In this document: positions 1 to 8,056 of the stretch, piece by piece
How the letters are laid out: the number at the start of each line of letters is the position of its first letter
Numbering within the stretch: the first letter of the stretch is position 1
Assembly: GCA_934589835.1 (NCBI GenBank)
Contig: CAKTOK010000020.1
Location: 1 to 28,588 of the forward strand
From: an uncultured Oscillospiraceae bacterium
Lineage (GTDB): Bacteria > Bacillota > Clostridia > Oscillospirales > Oscillospiraceae
DNA: 28,588 nt
Direction: 5' to 3'
The notes under the pieces: generated by a model
The model's database searches: none
What the model was told of the DNA's origin: nothing
What the model saw: the letters and a program-made list of their open reading frames with translations, nothing else
Made by a program: the position numbers and the translations under genes

Positions 1-71
1 TGGTGGCTGGCGCCAACATCGCCGGCTTCAAGAAGGTCGCCGAGGCCATGATGGAGCAGGGCTGCTTCTAA
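1..71 (+). CDS. gdhA: NADP-type glutamate dehydrogenase, C-terminal fragment (5' part outside window)
   Basis: Only the last 22 codons are present, in the frame starting at base 3 and ending with TAA at 69-71. The peptide contains GANIAGFKKVAEAMMEQG, which closely matches the conserved C-terminus of hexameric glutamate dehydrogenases (E. coli GdhA ends with a very similar GANIAGF-KVADAM-QG stretch). The enzyme converts 2-oxoglutarate and ammonium to glutamate in the cytoplasm. The gene is intact up to its natural stop and is followed at once by a strong terminator, so it is the last gene of its transcript. The call rests on a short peptide, but the motif is distinctive. Confidence 0.8.
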   Translation, partial: VAGANIAGFKKVAEAMMEQGCF

Positions 72-102
72 GCCGAAGGCTCCGCGAGGCATCTGAAAAC
101 AG

Positions 103-134
103 AAAGAAAGGACCGCTCCGGCGGTCCTTTCTTT
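103..134 (+). terminator. Rho-independent terminator of gdhA
   Basis: A perfect 14-bp inverted repeat (103-116 with 121-134) closes a TCCG loop. The A-rich 5' arm and T-rich 3' arm (TTTCTTTTCTG) give the U-tract. It lies 31 bases after the gdhA stop and separates it from the next promoter at 165. Confidence 0.9.
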
Positions 135-164
135 TCTGTTTTGGTGAAGATTTTCCGGAATTGT

Positions 165-194
165 TTGACATTTTTTTCGGAAACCGATTATACT
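165..194 (+). promoter_or_regulatory. Sigma-A type promoter for the VanZ-family gene
   Basis: TTGACA at 165-170 and TATACT at 189-194 are separated by 18 bases. The spacer opens with a run of seven T. Transcription should start near 201, which rules out translation from the in-frame ATG at 141 and supports the ATG at 258. The element closely resembles the promoter at 1927-1954. Confidence 0.8.
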
Positions 195-257
195 GATAGC
201 ATCCGGCTGACCACACGGATGCCGGAAATACGCGGAGGGGCAGACGGGGATGAAGCT

Positions 258-809
258 ATGCCGCAATTAGACATTGGAACCATTTTACAGCGGCTGCCGG
301 ACCTGCTGCTGCTGGCGGCGGTGTATCTGCTGGTGCTGCGGCCTCGCTGGAAAAGGGCAGGGCCGCGGATGCTGGCGGTGCGGTCGCTGTTCTTCCTCTA
401 TCTGGTCTGTGTACTGTGGGTGACGCTGCTGCCGGTGCTGTCCGACCTGCCGAAGCTGGCGGGGAATCGCTATGTCCCCATGGAGCTGGAGCCCTTCCGC
501 GACCTGCGGAACGGCTATGGCAACGCAGCGCGGCAGCTGGCGCTGAACGTTGTTATGACAGTGCCCTTCGGTTTTTTGTGGCCGCTGGTGCGGCGCAGGA
601 GGGGACTGTGGCGAACGGTACTGGCCGCACTTCTGATGAGCTTCTGCATCGAGCTTTTGCAGCCGCTTCTGACGGCATATCGCACATCTGATGTTACGGA
701 TGTGATCGCCAATACCGTCGGAGGGCTGGTAGGCTACCTTCTGTTTTTGCCGTTCTCTCGCCCCCTCCTGCGCCTTAGCGGGGGCAAAAAAGAGCCGCCG
801 GAGGAGTGA
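258..809 (+). CDS. VanZ-family membrane protein
   Basis: This is a 183-residue membrane protein of the VanZ family, named after the teicoplanin-resistance protein but mostly of unknown role in the cell envelope. About five hydrophobic helices are visible, near residues 14-27, 41-61, 94-112, 119-138 and 149-166. The family core is present: an N..M.VPFGFLWP segment at 97-109, an E-LQ motif near 132-135 and the R-SDV-DVI-NT-GG stretch at 142-156. I chose the ATG at 258 because the promoter lies at 165-194, downstream of the longer in-frame start at 141. A six-codon reading frame (250-270) overlaps the start. The gene stands alone between two terminators. A link to antibiotic resistance cannot be inferred from the family name. 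Confidence 0.8.
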   Translation: MPQLDIGTILQRLPDLLLLAAVYLLVLRPRWKRAGPRMLAVRSLFFLYLVCVLWVTLLPVLSDLPKLAGNRYVPMELEPFRDLRNGYGNAARQLALNVVMTVPFGFLWPLVRRRRGLWRTVLAALLMSFCIELLQPLLTAYRTSDVTDVIANTVGGLVGYLLFLPFSRPLLRLSGGKKEPPEE

Positions 810-824
810 TCTCCCCCGGCGGCT
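793..824. terminator. Bidirectional terminator between VanZ-family gene and aroF
   Basis: A 14-bp stem with one mismatch (793-806 with 811-824) surrounds a TGAT loop that contains the stop codon of the VanZ-family gene. Read on the minus strand it is followed by CTCTTTTTTGCCCC, a good U-tract for the convergent aroF gene. The plus-strand tail, TTGCCTGTTCTGTTT, is weaker. Confidence 0.8.
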
Positions 825-837
825 TTGCCTGTTCTGT

Positions 838-1851
838 TTACGGGGTATCCGGATGCCACGCGCAGGGGAGAATGGCCTTCACCTGCTGGACCAGCTCCTG
901 AAACTGGCGGCAGGTCAGAGCCTGCCCGCCATCGGACAGGGCGCAGGCAGGGCGGTCGTGGACCTCCACCAGCAGGCCGTCGGCCCCTGCTGCCGCCGCA
1001 GCCAGCGCCAGCGGCAGCACCAGCTCGCTGCGGCCCGCCGCGTGGCTGGGATCCACCAGCACCGGCAGGTGGGTGGCTCTTTTCAGCACGGGGATGGCGG
1101 CGATGTCCAGCGTGGCGCGGGCGGCGGACAGACCGCTCTGCACGCCGCGCTCGCAGAGGATGACCTGCTCATTGCCGCCGGCGAGGATGTACTCCGCTGC
1201 CAGCAGAAGCTCCTGAAGGGAGGCGGCCAGCCCCCGCTTCAGCAGCACGGGGCGGCGCAGCTCACCCAGCGCACGGAGCAGCGTATAGTTCTGCATATTC
1301 CGCGCGCCCACCTGCAATACGTCCACATCGGACAGCAGCTCCAGCTGGGAGACGTCGGTGATCTCCGTCACCACAGGCAGGCCGGCGGCACGGCCCGCCT
1401 GCACCAGCAGCTCCACACCGGTCCGGCCCAACCCCTGAAACGTGTAGGGCGAGGTACGGGGCTTGAAGGCGCCGCCCCGCAGCAGCTGGGCGCCGGCGTC
1501 CCTGACGGACTGGGCCACAGCGGCCAGTTGGGGCGCGGACTCCACGGCGCAGGGACCGGCAATGATGCAGAACTCTTCGCCGATGGCGGCATCGCCCACC
1601 TTCACCACCGTATCGGCGGGGTGGGCGGCGCGTCCGGCCAGACGGTAGGGCGGCGTCAGGCGGCGCACCTCCTGCACATAGGGGAGAGCCTGCAGCACGC
1701 CGGGATCCAGCCGCCACGTTTCGCCTACCAGCGGCAGCAGAATGGCGTCCGCACCGGCTACGCAGCCGCCCTTTACGTTCTGTGCGGCCAGCTGGGCCAG
1801 CAGCTGGCGGATGGCCGCCTCCGGCGTTTCTTTTTTGATGACGATGACCAT
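838..1851 (-). CDS. aroF: 3-deoxy-7-phosphoheptulonate (DAHP) synthase
   Basis: This 337-residue enzyme condenses phosphoenolpyruvate with erythrose 4-phosphate, the first step of the shikimate pathway to aromatic amino acids. An N-terminal domain of about 70 residues (MVIVIKKETPEAAI...) matches the ferredoxin-like regulatory domain of the class I-beta family (Thermotoga maritima type). The TIM-barrel core follows with GPCAVES at 99-105, KPRTSPYTFQG at 130-140, VGARNMQN at 181-188, LLKRG at 203-207, a CERG motif at 233-236 and DPSHAAGRSE at 267-276. These are the substrate and metal-binding motifs of the family. The ATG at 1851 follows AGGAGG at good spacing. The gene is monocistronic, with its own promoter at 1881-1909 and the terminator at 793-824. 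Feedback control through the N-terminal domain is known in relatives and is only inferred here. Confidence 0.95.
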   Translation of the reverse strand: MVIVIKKETPEAAIRQLLAQLAAQNVKGGCVAGADAILLPLVGETWRLDPGVLQALPYVQEVRRLTPPYRLAGRAAHPADTVVKVGDAAIGEEFCIIAGPCAVESAPQLAAVAQSVRDAGAQLLRGGAFKPRTSPYTFQGLGRTGVELLVQAGRAAGLPVVTEITDVSQLELLSDVDVLQVGARNMQNYTLLRALGELRRPVLLKRGLAASLQELLLAAEYILAGGNEQVILCERGVQSGLSAARATLDIAAIPVLKRATHLPVLVDPSHAAGRSELVLPLALAAAAAGADGLLVEVHDRPACALSDGGQALTCRQFQELVQQVKAILPCAWHPDTP

Positions 1852-1880
1852 GTGAGCCTCCTGTGTAACGATCTCACCGC

Positions 1881-1909
1881 ATTATACAGGCTTTCGCCGC
1901 TTTTTGCAA
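1881..1909 (-). promoter_or_regulatory. Sigma-A type promoter for aroF
   Basis: On the minus strand TTGCAA (1904-1909) and a perfect TATAAT (1881-1886) are 17 bases apart. It lies 30 bases upstream of the aroF start and back to back with the degV-like promoter at 1927. Confidence 0.75.
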
Positions 1910-1926
1910 TCCGCCGGTTTCGCTTA

Positions 1927-1954
1927 TTGACAAAAAAACCGGAAGGGCTATACT
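1927..1954 (+). promoter_or_regulatory. Sigma-A type promoter for the DegV-family gene
   Basis: TTGACA (1927-1932) and TATACT (1949-1954) are 16 bases apart, with an A7 run after the -35 element. TATACTGAT is shared exactly with the promoter at 165-194. Confidence 0.8.
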
Positions 1955-2007
1955 GATTCTCAGAAGACGATGACAGAGCGGCTTTTCCGCATGCTGTGGA
2001 GGAAAAA

Positions 2008-2904
2008 ATGGAAAGACAATTCACGCTGAGCTGCTGCTCCACTGTGGACCTGCCCTACGCCTACATGGAGAGCAGAGATATCCCCGTGCTGTTTTACACC
2101 TATGTGGTGGACGGCACGGAGTACGATGACGACATGGGCCGCGACCCTCAGGCGCTGCCCCGCTTTTACCGGTTTCTTGAGGAGGGGAAGCTGCCCCAGA
2201 CCAGCCAGATCAATGTGGCCGCCTATCTGGCGTTTTTTGAGAAGCTGCTGCAAAAGGGCGATCTGCTGCACATCGCGTTCACATCCGGCCAGTCCGGCTC
2301 GGTCCACAATGCCTTTCTGGCGGCGGAGGAGCTGCGGGAGAGGTACCCTGACCGGAAGCTGATCGTCATCGACTCCCTGTGCTCCTCCTCGGGCTACGGT
2401 ATGCTGGTGGACAGCGCCGCCGACCTGCGGGATGCGGGCAAGTCCATCGACGAGGCGGCTCAGTGGGTGCTGGACAACCGCAACTGCGTCCACCATCAGT
2501 TTTTCTCCAGCAACATGACGCAGTTCCGCCGCACAGGCCGCGTGTCCGGCGCGGCGGCCACGGTGGCCACGGTGCTGAACATCTGCCCCATCATGCGGCT
2601 GGATAACACCGGCTCCATCAAGGCCTACGCCAAGGTCCGCGGCAAGAAAAAGGCCGTGGAGGTCACGGTGGACACCATGGAGCAGTGCGCCCGCGGCGGA
2701 CGGGACTACGAGGACAGGTGCTTCGTATGCCATTCCCAGTGCCCCGAGGACGCGCAGCTGCTCATCAGCGCCATTGAGGCACGGTTCCCCAGACTGAAGG
2801 GAAGGATCCGCCTGTGTGACATCGGCACCATCATCGGGTCTCACGCGGGACCCGGCACGGTGGCTGTGTTCTTCTACGGCAGCGAGCGGCCCAGAATGGA
2901 CTGA
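2008..2904 (+). CDS. DegV-family fatty-acid-binding protein
   Basis: This 298-residue cytoplasmic protein has the DegV two-domain fold that binds a free fatty acid. In Firmicutes some members (FakB) present exogenous fatty acids to the kinase FakA for phosphorylation; whether this copy does so is not shown. Conserved features are the TSQIN segment at 65-69 and SGQSGSVHNA at 93-102, which in the family form the carboxylate-binding region. The GTG at 1996 is in frame, but it sits inside the Shine-Dalgarno TGGAGG (1997-2002), so the ATG at 2008 is the start. The N-terminal strand carries an unusual CCST instead of the more common -DS(T/S)-D core. No fakA is present in the window. It has its own promoter and terminator. 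Confidence 0.88.
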   Translation: MERQFTLSCCSTVDLPYAYMESRDIPVLFYTYVVDGTEYDDDMGRDPQALPRFYRFLEEGKLPQTSQINVAAYLAFFEKLLQKGDLLHIAFTSGQSGSVHNAFLAAEELRERYPDRKLIVIDSLCSSSGYGMLVDSAADLRDAGKSIDEAAQWVLDNRNCVHHQFFSSNMTQFRRTGRVSGAAATVATVLNICPIMRLDNTGSIKAYAKVRGKKKAVEVTVDTMEQCARGGRDYEDRCFVCHSQCPEDAQLLISAIEARFPRLKGRIRLCDIGTIIGSHAGPGTVAVFFYGSERPRMD

Positions 2905-2911
2905 CGTAAGC

Positions 2912-2949
2912 AAAAAAAGGGACAGACGCGCCGCGTCTGTCTCTTTTTT
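2912..2949. terminator. Bidirectional terminator between the DegV-family gene and the MBL-fold gene
   Basis: GACAGACGC (2921-2929) pairs with GCGTCTGTC (2933-2941) around a three-base loop. A flanking A7 run on one side and T6 run on the other give a U-tract in both directions. It serves the two convergent genes that end at 2904 and 2975. Confidence 0.9.
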
Positions 2950-2974
2950 CATTTCATGGGGCGTGTAACAGCGG

Positions 2975-3877
2975 TCAGGCGTGGTAGTACCGCTTGGCGC
3001 AAAATTCCCGCTGGACGCGGATGCGGCCGCTGTCGGTGAGCCACGCGGCAAAGTTGGCGAAATTCCGTTCCACGATGCTGAACTTCAGCTCGTTGTGGGT
3101 GCGGACGTTCTCCCGCTTGCAGAAGGCGGCGATCCAGTCGGAGAAGGTCATGCCGTCCGCCAGATCTGCCAGCAGCTCCCGCGCCTTGCCGTGGATGAAG
3201 GCGATGTTGGCGTCGATCAGCGCGCCAAAGGCAGCGCGGTCCGTCAGGACCTGCTTGTGGGCCACGATATAGGCCGGCGCATCCAGTCGGCGCAGGGACT
3301 CCTTGCTCTCCAGATCGCGGGCGATGAACATACTGGTGGGCAGCTTGGCGGCGGCGATCTCCGACTGGCTGATGAGACAGTCGCCCACATAGGCGGCGCC
3401 GTCCGGCGTGACGATGCCGATATGACCGGCGGAGTGGCCCGGGAGCTGGAGGATGCCGAAGCGGGCGCCGCAGAAGTCCAGATGGTCGTCCTCGGGGCCG
3501 ATGATGACGTCGGCGGTGAAGCACTCCTCCAGAAACAGCTCGCGGCTCTTGCCATAGGTCAGGGCCACATAGTTGGCGCGGTAGCTGTCGGGGTTCACGG
3601 AGATGCCGGCCTCAATGAGCTGGATGGCGGCGGGGCAGCCGTAGCGCTGCTGGAGATAGCGGACGTTGCCGGTGTGGTCAAAGTGGGCGTGGGAGCAGAT
3701 GATGCCCCGCAGGCGCAGGCCGTTGTCGTCGATGAGATGGGTCAGCGCGGCGCGGTCCAGCTTGGCGTAGCCGGTGTCGATGAGCACCACGTCCCGCTCC
3801 GTCAGGAAGTAGACGGGCAGCAGAGCGGTGGCGCCCTCGGCGGTATAGGTGCGGCCCAGTACGGGGACAAGTTCCAT
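2975..3877 (-). CDS. MBL-fold (metallo-beta-lactamase superfamily) metallohydrolase
   Basis: This is a 300-residue predicted cytoplasmic zinc hydrolase. The metal-binding set is complete: HAHFDH at 63-68, a histidine in LPGHSAGH (148), an aspartate in YVGDCL (166) and a histidine in IVAHK (207). The C-terminal 90 residues after the fold resemble the helical tail of the glyoxalase II-like or stand-alone MBL hydrolases. The start is taken at 3877 because GGAGGG lies six bases upstream; a longer frame to 3910 would run into the promoter. The substrate cannot be told from the sequence; thioester, phosphodiester or lactone hydrolysis all occur in the superfamily. It is monocistronic and divergent from pyrH. 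Confidence 0.85.
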   Translation of the reverse strand: MELVPVLGRTYTAEGATALLPVYFLTERDVVLIDTGYAKLDRAALTHLIDDNGLRLRGIICSHAHFDHTGNVRYLQQRYGCPAAIQLIEAGISVNPDSYRANYVALTYGKSRELFLEECFTADVIIGPEDDHLDFCGARFGILQLPGHSAGHIGIVTPDGAAYVGDCLISQSEIAAAKLPTSMFIARDLESKESLRRLDAPAYIVAHKQVLTDRAAFGALIDANIAFIHGKARELLADLADGMTFSDWIAAFCKRENVRTHNELKFSIVERNFANFAAWLTDSGRIRVQREFCAKRYYHA

Positions 3878-3908
3878 GGCGATCCCTCCGAAAGCATTGT
3901 TTTTCCTC

Positions 3909-3936
3909 ATTATACACCGGCAGCCGGAAAAAACAA
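3909..3936 (-). promoter_or_regulatory. Probable promoter for the MBL-fold gene
   Basis: On the minus strand a perfect TATAAT (3909-3914) lies 16 bases from TTGTTT (3931-3936), a weak -35. The upstream A/T-rich run 3928-3944 could act as an UP element. A plus-strand TAAAAT at 3978-3983 is the only -10 candidate I see for pyrH, with no good -35. Confidence 0.55.
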
Positions 3937-4013
3937 ATTTTTTTCGTTACCCCCTATGCAAGACGGGAGAAATAAGGTAAAATACCGTAGAGAATCATTG
4001 GGGAGGCAATGCG

Positions 4014-4733
4014 ATGGACCAGCCAAAATACAAGCGGGTACTCATTAAGATCAGCGGCGAGGCACTGGCCGGCGGCAAGCACTTCGGCCTGGATTTTCAG
4101 GTGATGGGGCAGGTGGCCGATGTCATCCGGGAATGTGTGGAAATGGGCGTGCAGGTGGGCGTCGTCATCGGCGGCGGCAACTTCTGGCGCGGCGTGAAGG
4201 ACGGCGAGGGCCACATTGAGCGGACCCGCGCCGACCACATGGGGATGCTGGCCACCGCCATGAACTGCATGGCCATGGCCGACGTGCTGGAGCAGAAGGG
4301 CGTGGACGTGCGGGTGCAGACGGCGCTGGAGATCCGCGCCGTGGCGGAGCCGTATATCCGGGCGCGGGCCATCCGCCATCTGGAAAAGGGCCGCGTGGTC
4401 ATCTTCGGCTGCGGCATCGGGTGCCCGTTCTTTTCCACCGATACGGCGGCGGTGCTGCGCGCCGCGGAGATCGAGGCCGACATTATCCTGCTGGCCAAGA
4501 ACATCGACGGCGTGTACGACAGCGATCCGGCCAAGAACGCCGCAGCGGTGAAGTTCGACTCCATCACCTATGATGAGGTGCTCAAGCGCCATCTGGCTGT
4601 GATGGATTCCACCGCCACCAGCCTGTCCATGGACAACCACATTCCCGTGCTGGTATTTGCACTGAAGGACCCCCAGAATATCATCCGCGCCCTGCGCGGC
4701 GAAAAAATCGGAACGATCGTGAAGGAGGCTTAA
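4014..4733 (+). CDS. pyrH: UMP kinase
   Basis: This 239-residue enzyme phosphorylates UMP to UDP with ATP, feeding pyrimidine nucleotide synthesis in the cytoplasm. It belongs to the amino-acid-kinase fold and acts as a hexamer in the family. [10 protein letters not shown] near 12-21, GGGNFWRG near 59-66, [10 protein letters not shown] near 75-84, the [11 protein letters not shown] segment and [12 protein letters not shown] are all typical. The nucleotide loop reads [12 protein letters not shown] where many homologues have GxGTGNP-F-TD, a small deviation. GGGGAGG precedes the ATG at suitable spacing. It is the first gene of an eight-gene operon and is followed four bases later by frr, the standard bacterial order. 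In most Firmicutes rpsB and tsf precede it; here a divergent MBL-fold gene does. Confidence 0.97.
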   Translation: MDQPKYKRVLIKISGEALAGGKHFGLDFQVMGQVADVIRECVEMGVQVGVVIGGGNFWRGVKDGEGHIERTRADHMGMLATAMNCMAMADVLEQKGVDVRVQTALEIRAVAEPYIRARAIRHLEKGRVVIFGCGIGCPFFSTDTAAVLRAAEIEADIILLAKNIDGVYDSDPAKNAAAVKFDSITYDEVLKRHLAVMDSTATSLSMDNHIPVLVFALKDPQNIIRALRGEKIGTIVKEA

Positions 4734-4737
4734 CATT

Positions 4738-5295
4738 ATGTTGAAGGAAGAGTACAAGATCTACGAGGAAAAAATGAAGAAGAGCATCGAGTCCGTCATC
4801 GGCGACTTCGACACCGTGCGTGCCGGCCGTGCCAACGCCTCGGTGCTGAACCGCATCAGCGTGGATTATTACGGCACCCCCACGCCCATCCAGCAGATCG
4901 CATCCGTCGGCTCTCCCGACCCCCGCACGCTGGTGATCACGCCGTGGGATGCTTCCGCCCTGAAGGGCATCGAAAAGGCCATTCAGGAGTCTGATCTGGG
5001 CATCAATCCCCAGAACGACGGCAAGTGCATCCGTCTGGCCTTCCCGCAGCTCACCGAGGAGCGCCGCAAGGATCTGGTCAAGCAGATCCACAAGTATACC
5101 GAAGCGGGTAAGGTGGCGGTGCGAAACATCCGCCGCGATGCGCTGGAAAATTTCAAGAAGCAGCAGAAGGCCTCCGAGATCACCGAGGACGAGATGAAGA
5201 TCGTGGAGAAGGACCTGCAGAAGCTGACCGACGACAGCTGCAAGGAGCTGGATAAGCTGCTGGAGAATAAAGAAAAGGAACTGATGTCCGTCTGA
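4738..5295 (+). CDS. frr: Ribosome recycling factor
   Basis: This is a 185-residue protein, the usual length for the family. It splits the post-termination ribosome together with EF-G so that subunits can be reused. The conserved features are the long helical N-terminus, FDTVRAGRANASVLN near 23-37, YYGTPTPIQQIASV near 44-57, and FPQLTEERRKDLVK near 101-114. AAGGAGG is placed inside the end of pyrH, which suggests translational coupling. Its stop overlaps the uppS start by one base (TGATG). Confidence 0.98.
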   Translation: MLKEEYKIYEEKMKKSIESVIGDFDTVRAGRANASVLNRISVDYYGTPTPIQQIASVGSPDPRTLVITPWDASALKGIEKAIQESDLGINPQNDGKCIRLAFPQLTEERRKDLVKQIHKYTEAGKVAVRNIRRDALENFKKQQKASEITEDEMKIVEKDLQKLTDDSCKELDKLLENKEKELMSV

Positions 5296-6029
5296 TGGCA
5301 CTGTTCCGCACAAGCACGCCCCAGACGGCGGGGGAGGTGGACAAAAACCGCCTTCCCCGCCATATCGCTATTATTATGGACGGCAACGGTCGTTGGGCAA
5401 AGCAGCGTTCGCTGCCGCGCACTGCCGGACATAAGGCGGGGGCCGAGGTGTTCCGCGATATCGCCACCTACTGCAAGGAGCTTGGGGTGGCCTATCTGAC
5501 GGTCTACGCCTTCTCCACGGAGAACTGGAAGCGTCCGGCGGAGGAGGTCGGCGCCATCATGGGTCTTCTGAAGCAGTACCTGCTGGAGGCAGTGGACACC
5601 ATGGAGCGCGACCATATCCGGCTGCGGTTTTTCGGCGACCTGTCCGCCATCGCGCCGGAGCTGCAAGCACTGGCGGCGCGGACCGATGAGATCAGTGGCC
5701 ATTACGACGGGTTTCAGGCCAACATCTGCCTGAACTACGGCGGACGGGCGGAGATCCTGCGGGCCGCGCGGCTGTGTGCCGAGGCAGGGGAGGACTGGAC
5801 GGAGGAGAATCTGGGGAAGCACCTCTACTCCGCGGGGATGCCGGATCCGGAGCTGATCATCCGCCCCAGCGGCGAGCTGCGGCTCAGCAACTTCCTGCTG
5901 TGGCAGTGCGCGTACAGCGAGTTCTATTTCTGCGACACCCTGTGGCCGGACTTCACCCGTGCAGAGCTGGACAAGGCCATTATCGACTATCAAGGGCGGG
6001 ATCGCCGGTTCGGCGGCGTGAAGGCGTAA
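5295..6029 (+). CDS. uppS: Isoprenyl transferase (undecaprenyl diphosphate synthase)
   Basis: This 244-residue cis-prenyltransferase extends farnesyl diphosphate with isopentenyl diphosphate to the C55 lipid carrier of cell-wall synthesis, at the inner face of the membrane. The catalytic aspartate lies in IIMDGNGRWAK (Asp29). The family signatures YAFSTENWKRP, and RPSGELRLSNFLLWQ near the C-terminus, are intact. The ATG overlaps the frr stop by one base. Its isoprenoid substrate is made by the pathway of dxr and ispG in the same operon. Confidence 0.97.
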   Translation: MALFRTSTPQTAGEVDKNRLPRHIAIIMDGNGRWAKQRSLPRTAGHKAGAEVFRDIATYCKELGVAYLTVYAFSTENWKRPAEEVGAIMGLLKQYLLEAVDTMERDHIRLRFFGDLSAIAPELQALAARTDEISGHYDGFQANICLNYGGRAEILRAARLCAEAGEDWTEENLGKHLYSAGMPDPELIIRPSGELRLSNFLLWQCAYSEFYFCDTLWPDFTRAELDKAIIDYQGRDRRFGGVKA

Positions 6030-6039
6030 GGAGGCAACC

Positions 6040-6882
6040 GTGAAACAGAGAATTTTGGTGGCCGTGGTGGGGATCCCCGCGCTGCTGGGCGTCTTGTGCT
6101 TTGCACCGGACTGGGCCACAATGGCGCTGGTGATGGGCCTGTGCGTCGTCGGCAGCCACGAGCTGCTGGCGGCGGTGCTGCCGCCGGAGAAGACCCGCCG
6201 CTGGTGGGGACTGGCGGCCGCGCTGGCCGTGTTCGTGGCGGCCAATGTGTATTTCAGCGACAGCCGGTTTGCCGGTACGGCTGCGGCGGGCTTGATGCCG
6301 TGGCTGGTGGCGGCGCTGGTGCTCGTGGTATTTTTGTGCATGGTGCTGGAGTATGGCAAGCGGGAGGAGCTTGACTTTCCGGCACTGTGCGCCCTGCTGA
6401 CGGCGGGCATGGCCATTCCGCTGGCCCTCAGCTGCCTGCTGCGGCTGCGGATGCTGGAGCATGGCGCAGGGCTGGTGCTGATCCCGCTGGTGTCCGCCTT
6501 CATGAGCGATGCGCTGGCCCTGTTCGGCGGGATGCTGTTCGGCAAGACGAAGCTGGCCCCCGCTGTCAGCCCCAAAAAGACTCGCGAGGGCGCGGTCAGC
6601 GGCCTTGTGGGCGGCATGGTGGGCATGATCCTGTTCCGCATTTTCTTCTTCCTGTGCACGGAGATCCAGCTGCACATCGGCTGGTGCGTGCTGATGGGCC
6701 TTGTGGGCGCGATCCTGGGGCAGCTGGGGGATCTCAGCTTCTCCTGCGTGAAGCGGCAGTACGGCATCAAGGACTACGGGCGGCTGCTGCCGGGACACGG
6801 CGGCGTGCTGGACCGGTTTGACAGCGTGATCTTTGCCGCGCCGGTGATCTGGATGATCGTGAACGCGGCGGCGCTGTATTGA
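6040..6882 (+). CDS. cdsA: Phosphatidate cytidylyltransferase (CDP-diglyceride synthase)
   Basis: This 280-residue polytopic membrane enzyme makes CDP-diacylglycerol from phosphatidic acid and CTP, the branch point of phospholipid synthesis. About seven to eight hydrophobic helices are visible. The C-terminal family signature is complete: S-VKRQ--IKD-GRLLPGHGGVLDRFDS near 244-270. The start is GTG at 6040, with AAGGAGG at 6028-6034. It lies ten bases after uppS. The acyl chains it uses come from the PlsY step encoded further right in the window. Confidence 0.96.
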   Translation: MKQRILVAVVGIPALLGVLCFAPDWATMALVMGLCVVGSHELLAAVLPPEKTRRWWGLAAALAVFVAANVYFSDSRFAGTAAAGLMPWLVAALVLVVFLCMVLEYGKREELDFPALCALLTAGMAIPLALSCLLRLRMLEHGAGLVLIPLVSAFMSDALALFGGMLFGKTKLAPAVSPKKTREGAVSGLVGGMVGMILFRIFFFLCTEIQLHIGWCVLMGLVGAILGQLGDLSFSCVKRQYGIKDYGRLLPGHGGVLDRFDSVIFAAPVIWMIVNAAALY

Positions 6883-6896
6883 GAGGCATACATACC

Positions 6897-8033
6897 ATGA
6901 CGAAGACCATATCCCTGCTGGGCGCCACCGGCTCTATCGGGCGGCAGACGCTGGCCGTGGCGCAGGAGCTGGGGCTTTCCGTGGCGGCGCTGACCGCCAA
7001 CCGGCAGGTGGATCTGCTGGAGCAGCAGGCGCGGCAGCTCAGGCCGCGCCTTGCCGTGCTGTATGACCCTGCCGCCGCCAGAGAGCTGCGGCAGCGGCTG
7101 CGCGGCACGGGCATCGAGGTCATGGAGGGGCCGGAGGGCCTGACCGCCGCCGCCACACTGCCGGAGGCGGATACGGTGGTGACGGCGGTGATGGGCAGCG
7201 TAGGGCTGGCTCCCACGCTGGCGGCCATCGCGGAGAAAAAGCGCATCGCGCTGGCCAACAAGGAGACGCTGGTGTGCGCCGGCGAGCTGGTGATGGCGGC
7301 GGCGCGGGACGCGGGGGCGGAGATCGTGCCCGTGGACTCGGAGCACAGCGCCATCTTCCAGTGCTTACAGGGCTGCCGCGACCGCAGCGAGGTGCGGCGT
7401 TTGCTGCTGACCTGCTCCGGCGGGCCGTTTTTCGGCCGCTCCTTCGACGAGCTGGAGCGCGTGACGGCGGCGGATGCCCTGAAGCATCCCAACTGGCACA
7501 TGGGAGCCAAGATCACCATCGACTCGGCTACCCTGATGAACAAGGGCCTTGAGATCATCGAGGCCATGCGGCTGTACGGCCTGCCGGTGGAGCAGGTGGA
7601 GGCGGTGATCCACCGGCAGAGCATCGTCCACTCGCTGGTGGAATTCTGGGACGGGGCTATGCTGGCCCAGCTGGGGACACCGGACATGAAGCTGCCCATC
7701 CGCTACGCACTGACCTACCCTTACCGGGCGGAGACGCCGGATCGGCGGCTGGACCTGCTGACCTGCGGCGCTCTGACCTTCAGCGCGCCGGATATGGAGG
7801 CGTTCCCGTGCCTACGCATCGCGCGGCAGTGCGCGGCGGCGGGCGGCACGGCCTGCGCCGTGATGAACGGCGCCAATGAGGCGGCGGTGCAGCGGTTTTT
7901 GCAGGGGGAGATCGGGTTCAACGACATCCCGCGGCTGGTGGAGCGCGCCCTTTCCCGGGTGGAGCTGATATATCGGCCGAGCCTTGCGGATATACTGGAA
8001 GCAGACAGACTGGCCCGTCAGGCCGTGCTGTAA
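6897..8033 (+). CDS. dxr: 1-deoxy-D-xylulose 5-phosphate reductoisomerase
   Basis: This 378-residue NADPH-dependent enzyme converts DXP to MEP, the first committed step of the MEP isoprenoid pathway. The N-terminal LLGATGSIGRQTL is the NADPH-binding loop. The metal and substrate motifs DSEHSAIFQCL, LTCSGGPF and HPNWHMGAKITIDSATLMN (the last from about residue 197) are intact. I chose the ATG at 6897 with GAGAGG ten bases upstream; an upstream TTG overlapping cdsA would add six residues not typical of the family. It is the target of fosmidomycin in relatives. Confidence 0.97.
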   Translation: MTKTISLLGATGSIGRQTLAVAQELGLSVAALTANRQVDLLEQQARQLRPRLAVLYDPAAARELRQRLRGTGIEVMEGPEGLTAAATLPEADTVVTAVMGSVGLAPTLAAIAEKKRIALANKETLVCAGELVMAAARDAGAEIVPVDSEHSAIFQCLQGCRDRSEVRRLLLTCSGGPFFGRSFDELERVTAADALKHPNWHMGAKITIDSATLMNKGLEIIEAMRLYGLPVEQVEAVIHRQSIVHSLVEFWDGAMLAQLGTPDMKLPIRYALTYPYRAETPDRRLDLLTCGALTFSAPDMEAFPCLRIARQCAAAGGTACAVMNGANEAAVQRFLQGEIGFNDIPRLVERALSRVELIYRPSLADILEADRLARQAVL

Positions 8034-8056
8034 GGCGAAAGCAAGGAGTTGTATCA

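Noticed and set aside
258..809. A glycopeptide-resistance role for the VanZ-family gene
   Set aside because: No vanHAX or vanRS genes are nearby; the family is widespread in non-resistant bacteria.
1996..2007. GTG at 1996 as the start of the DegV-family gene
   Set aside because: The GTG is inside the Shine-Dalgarno sequence of the better ATG at 2008, and no ribosome-binding site precedes it.
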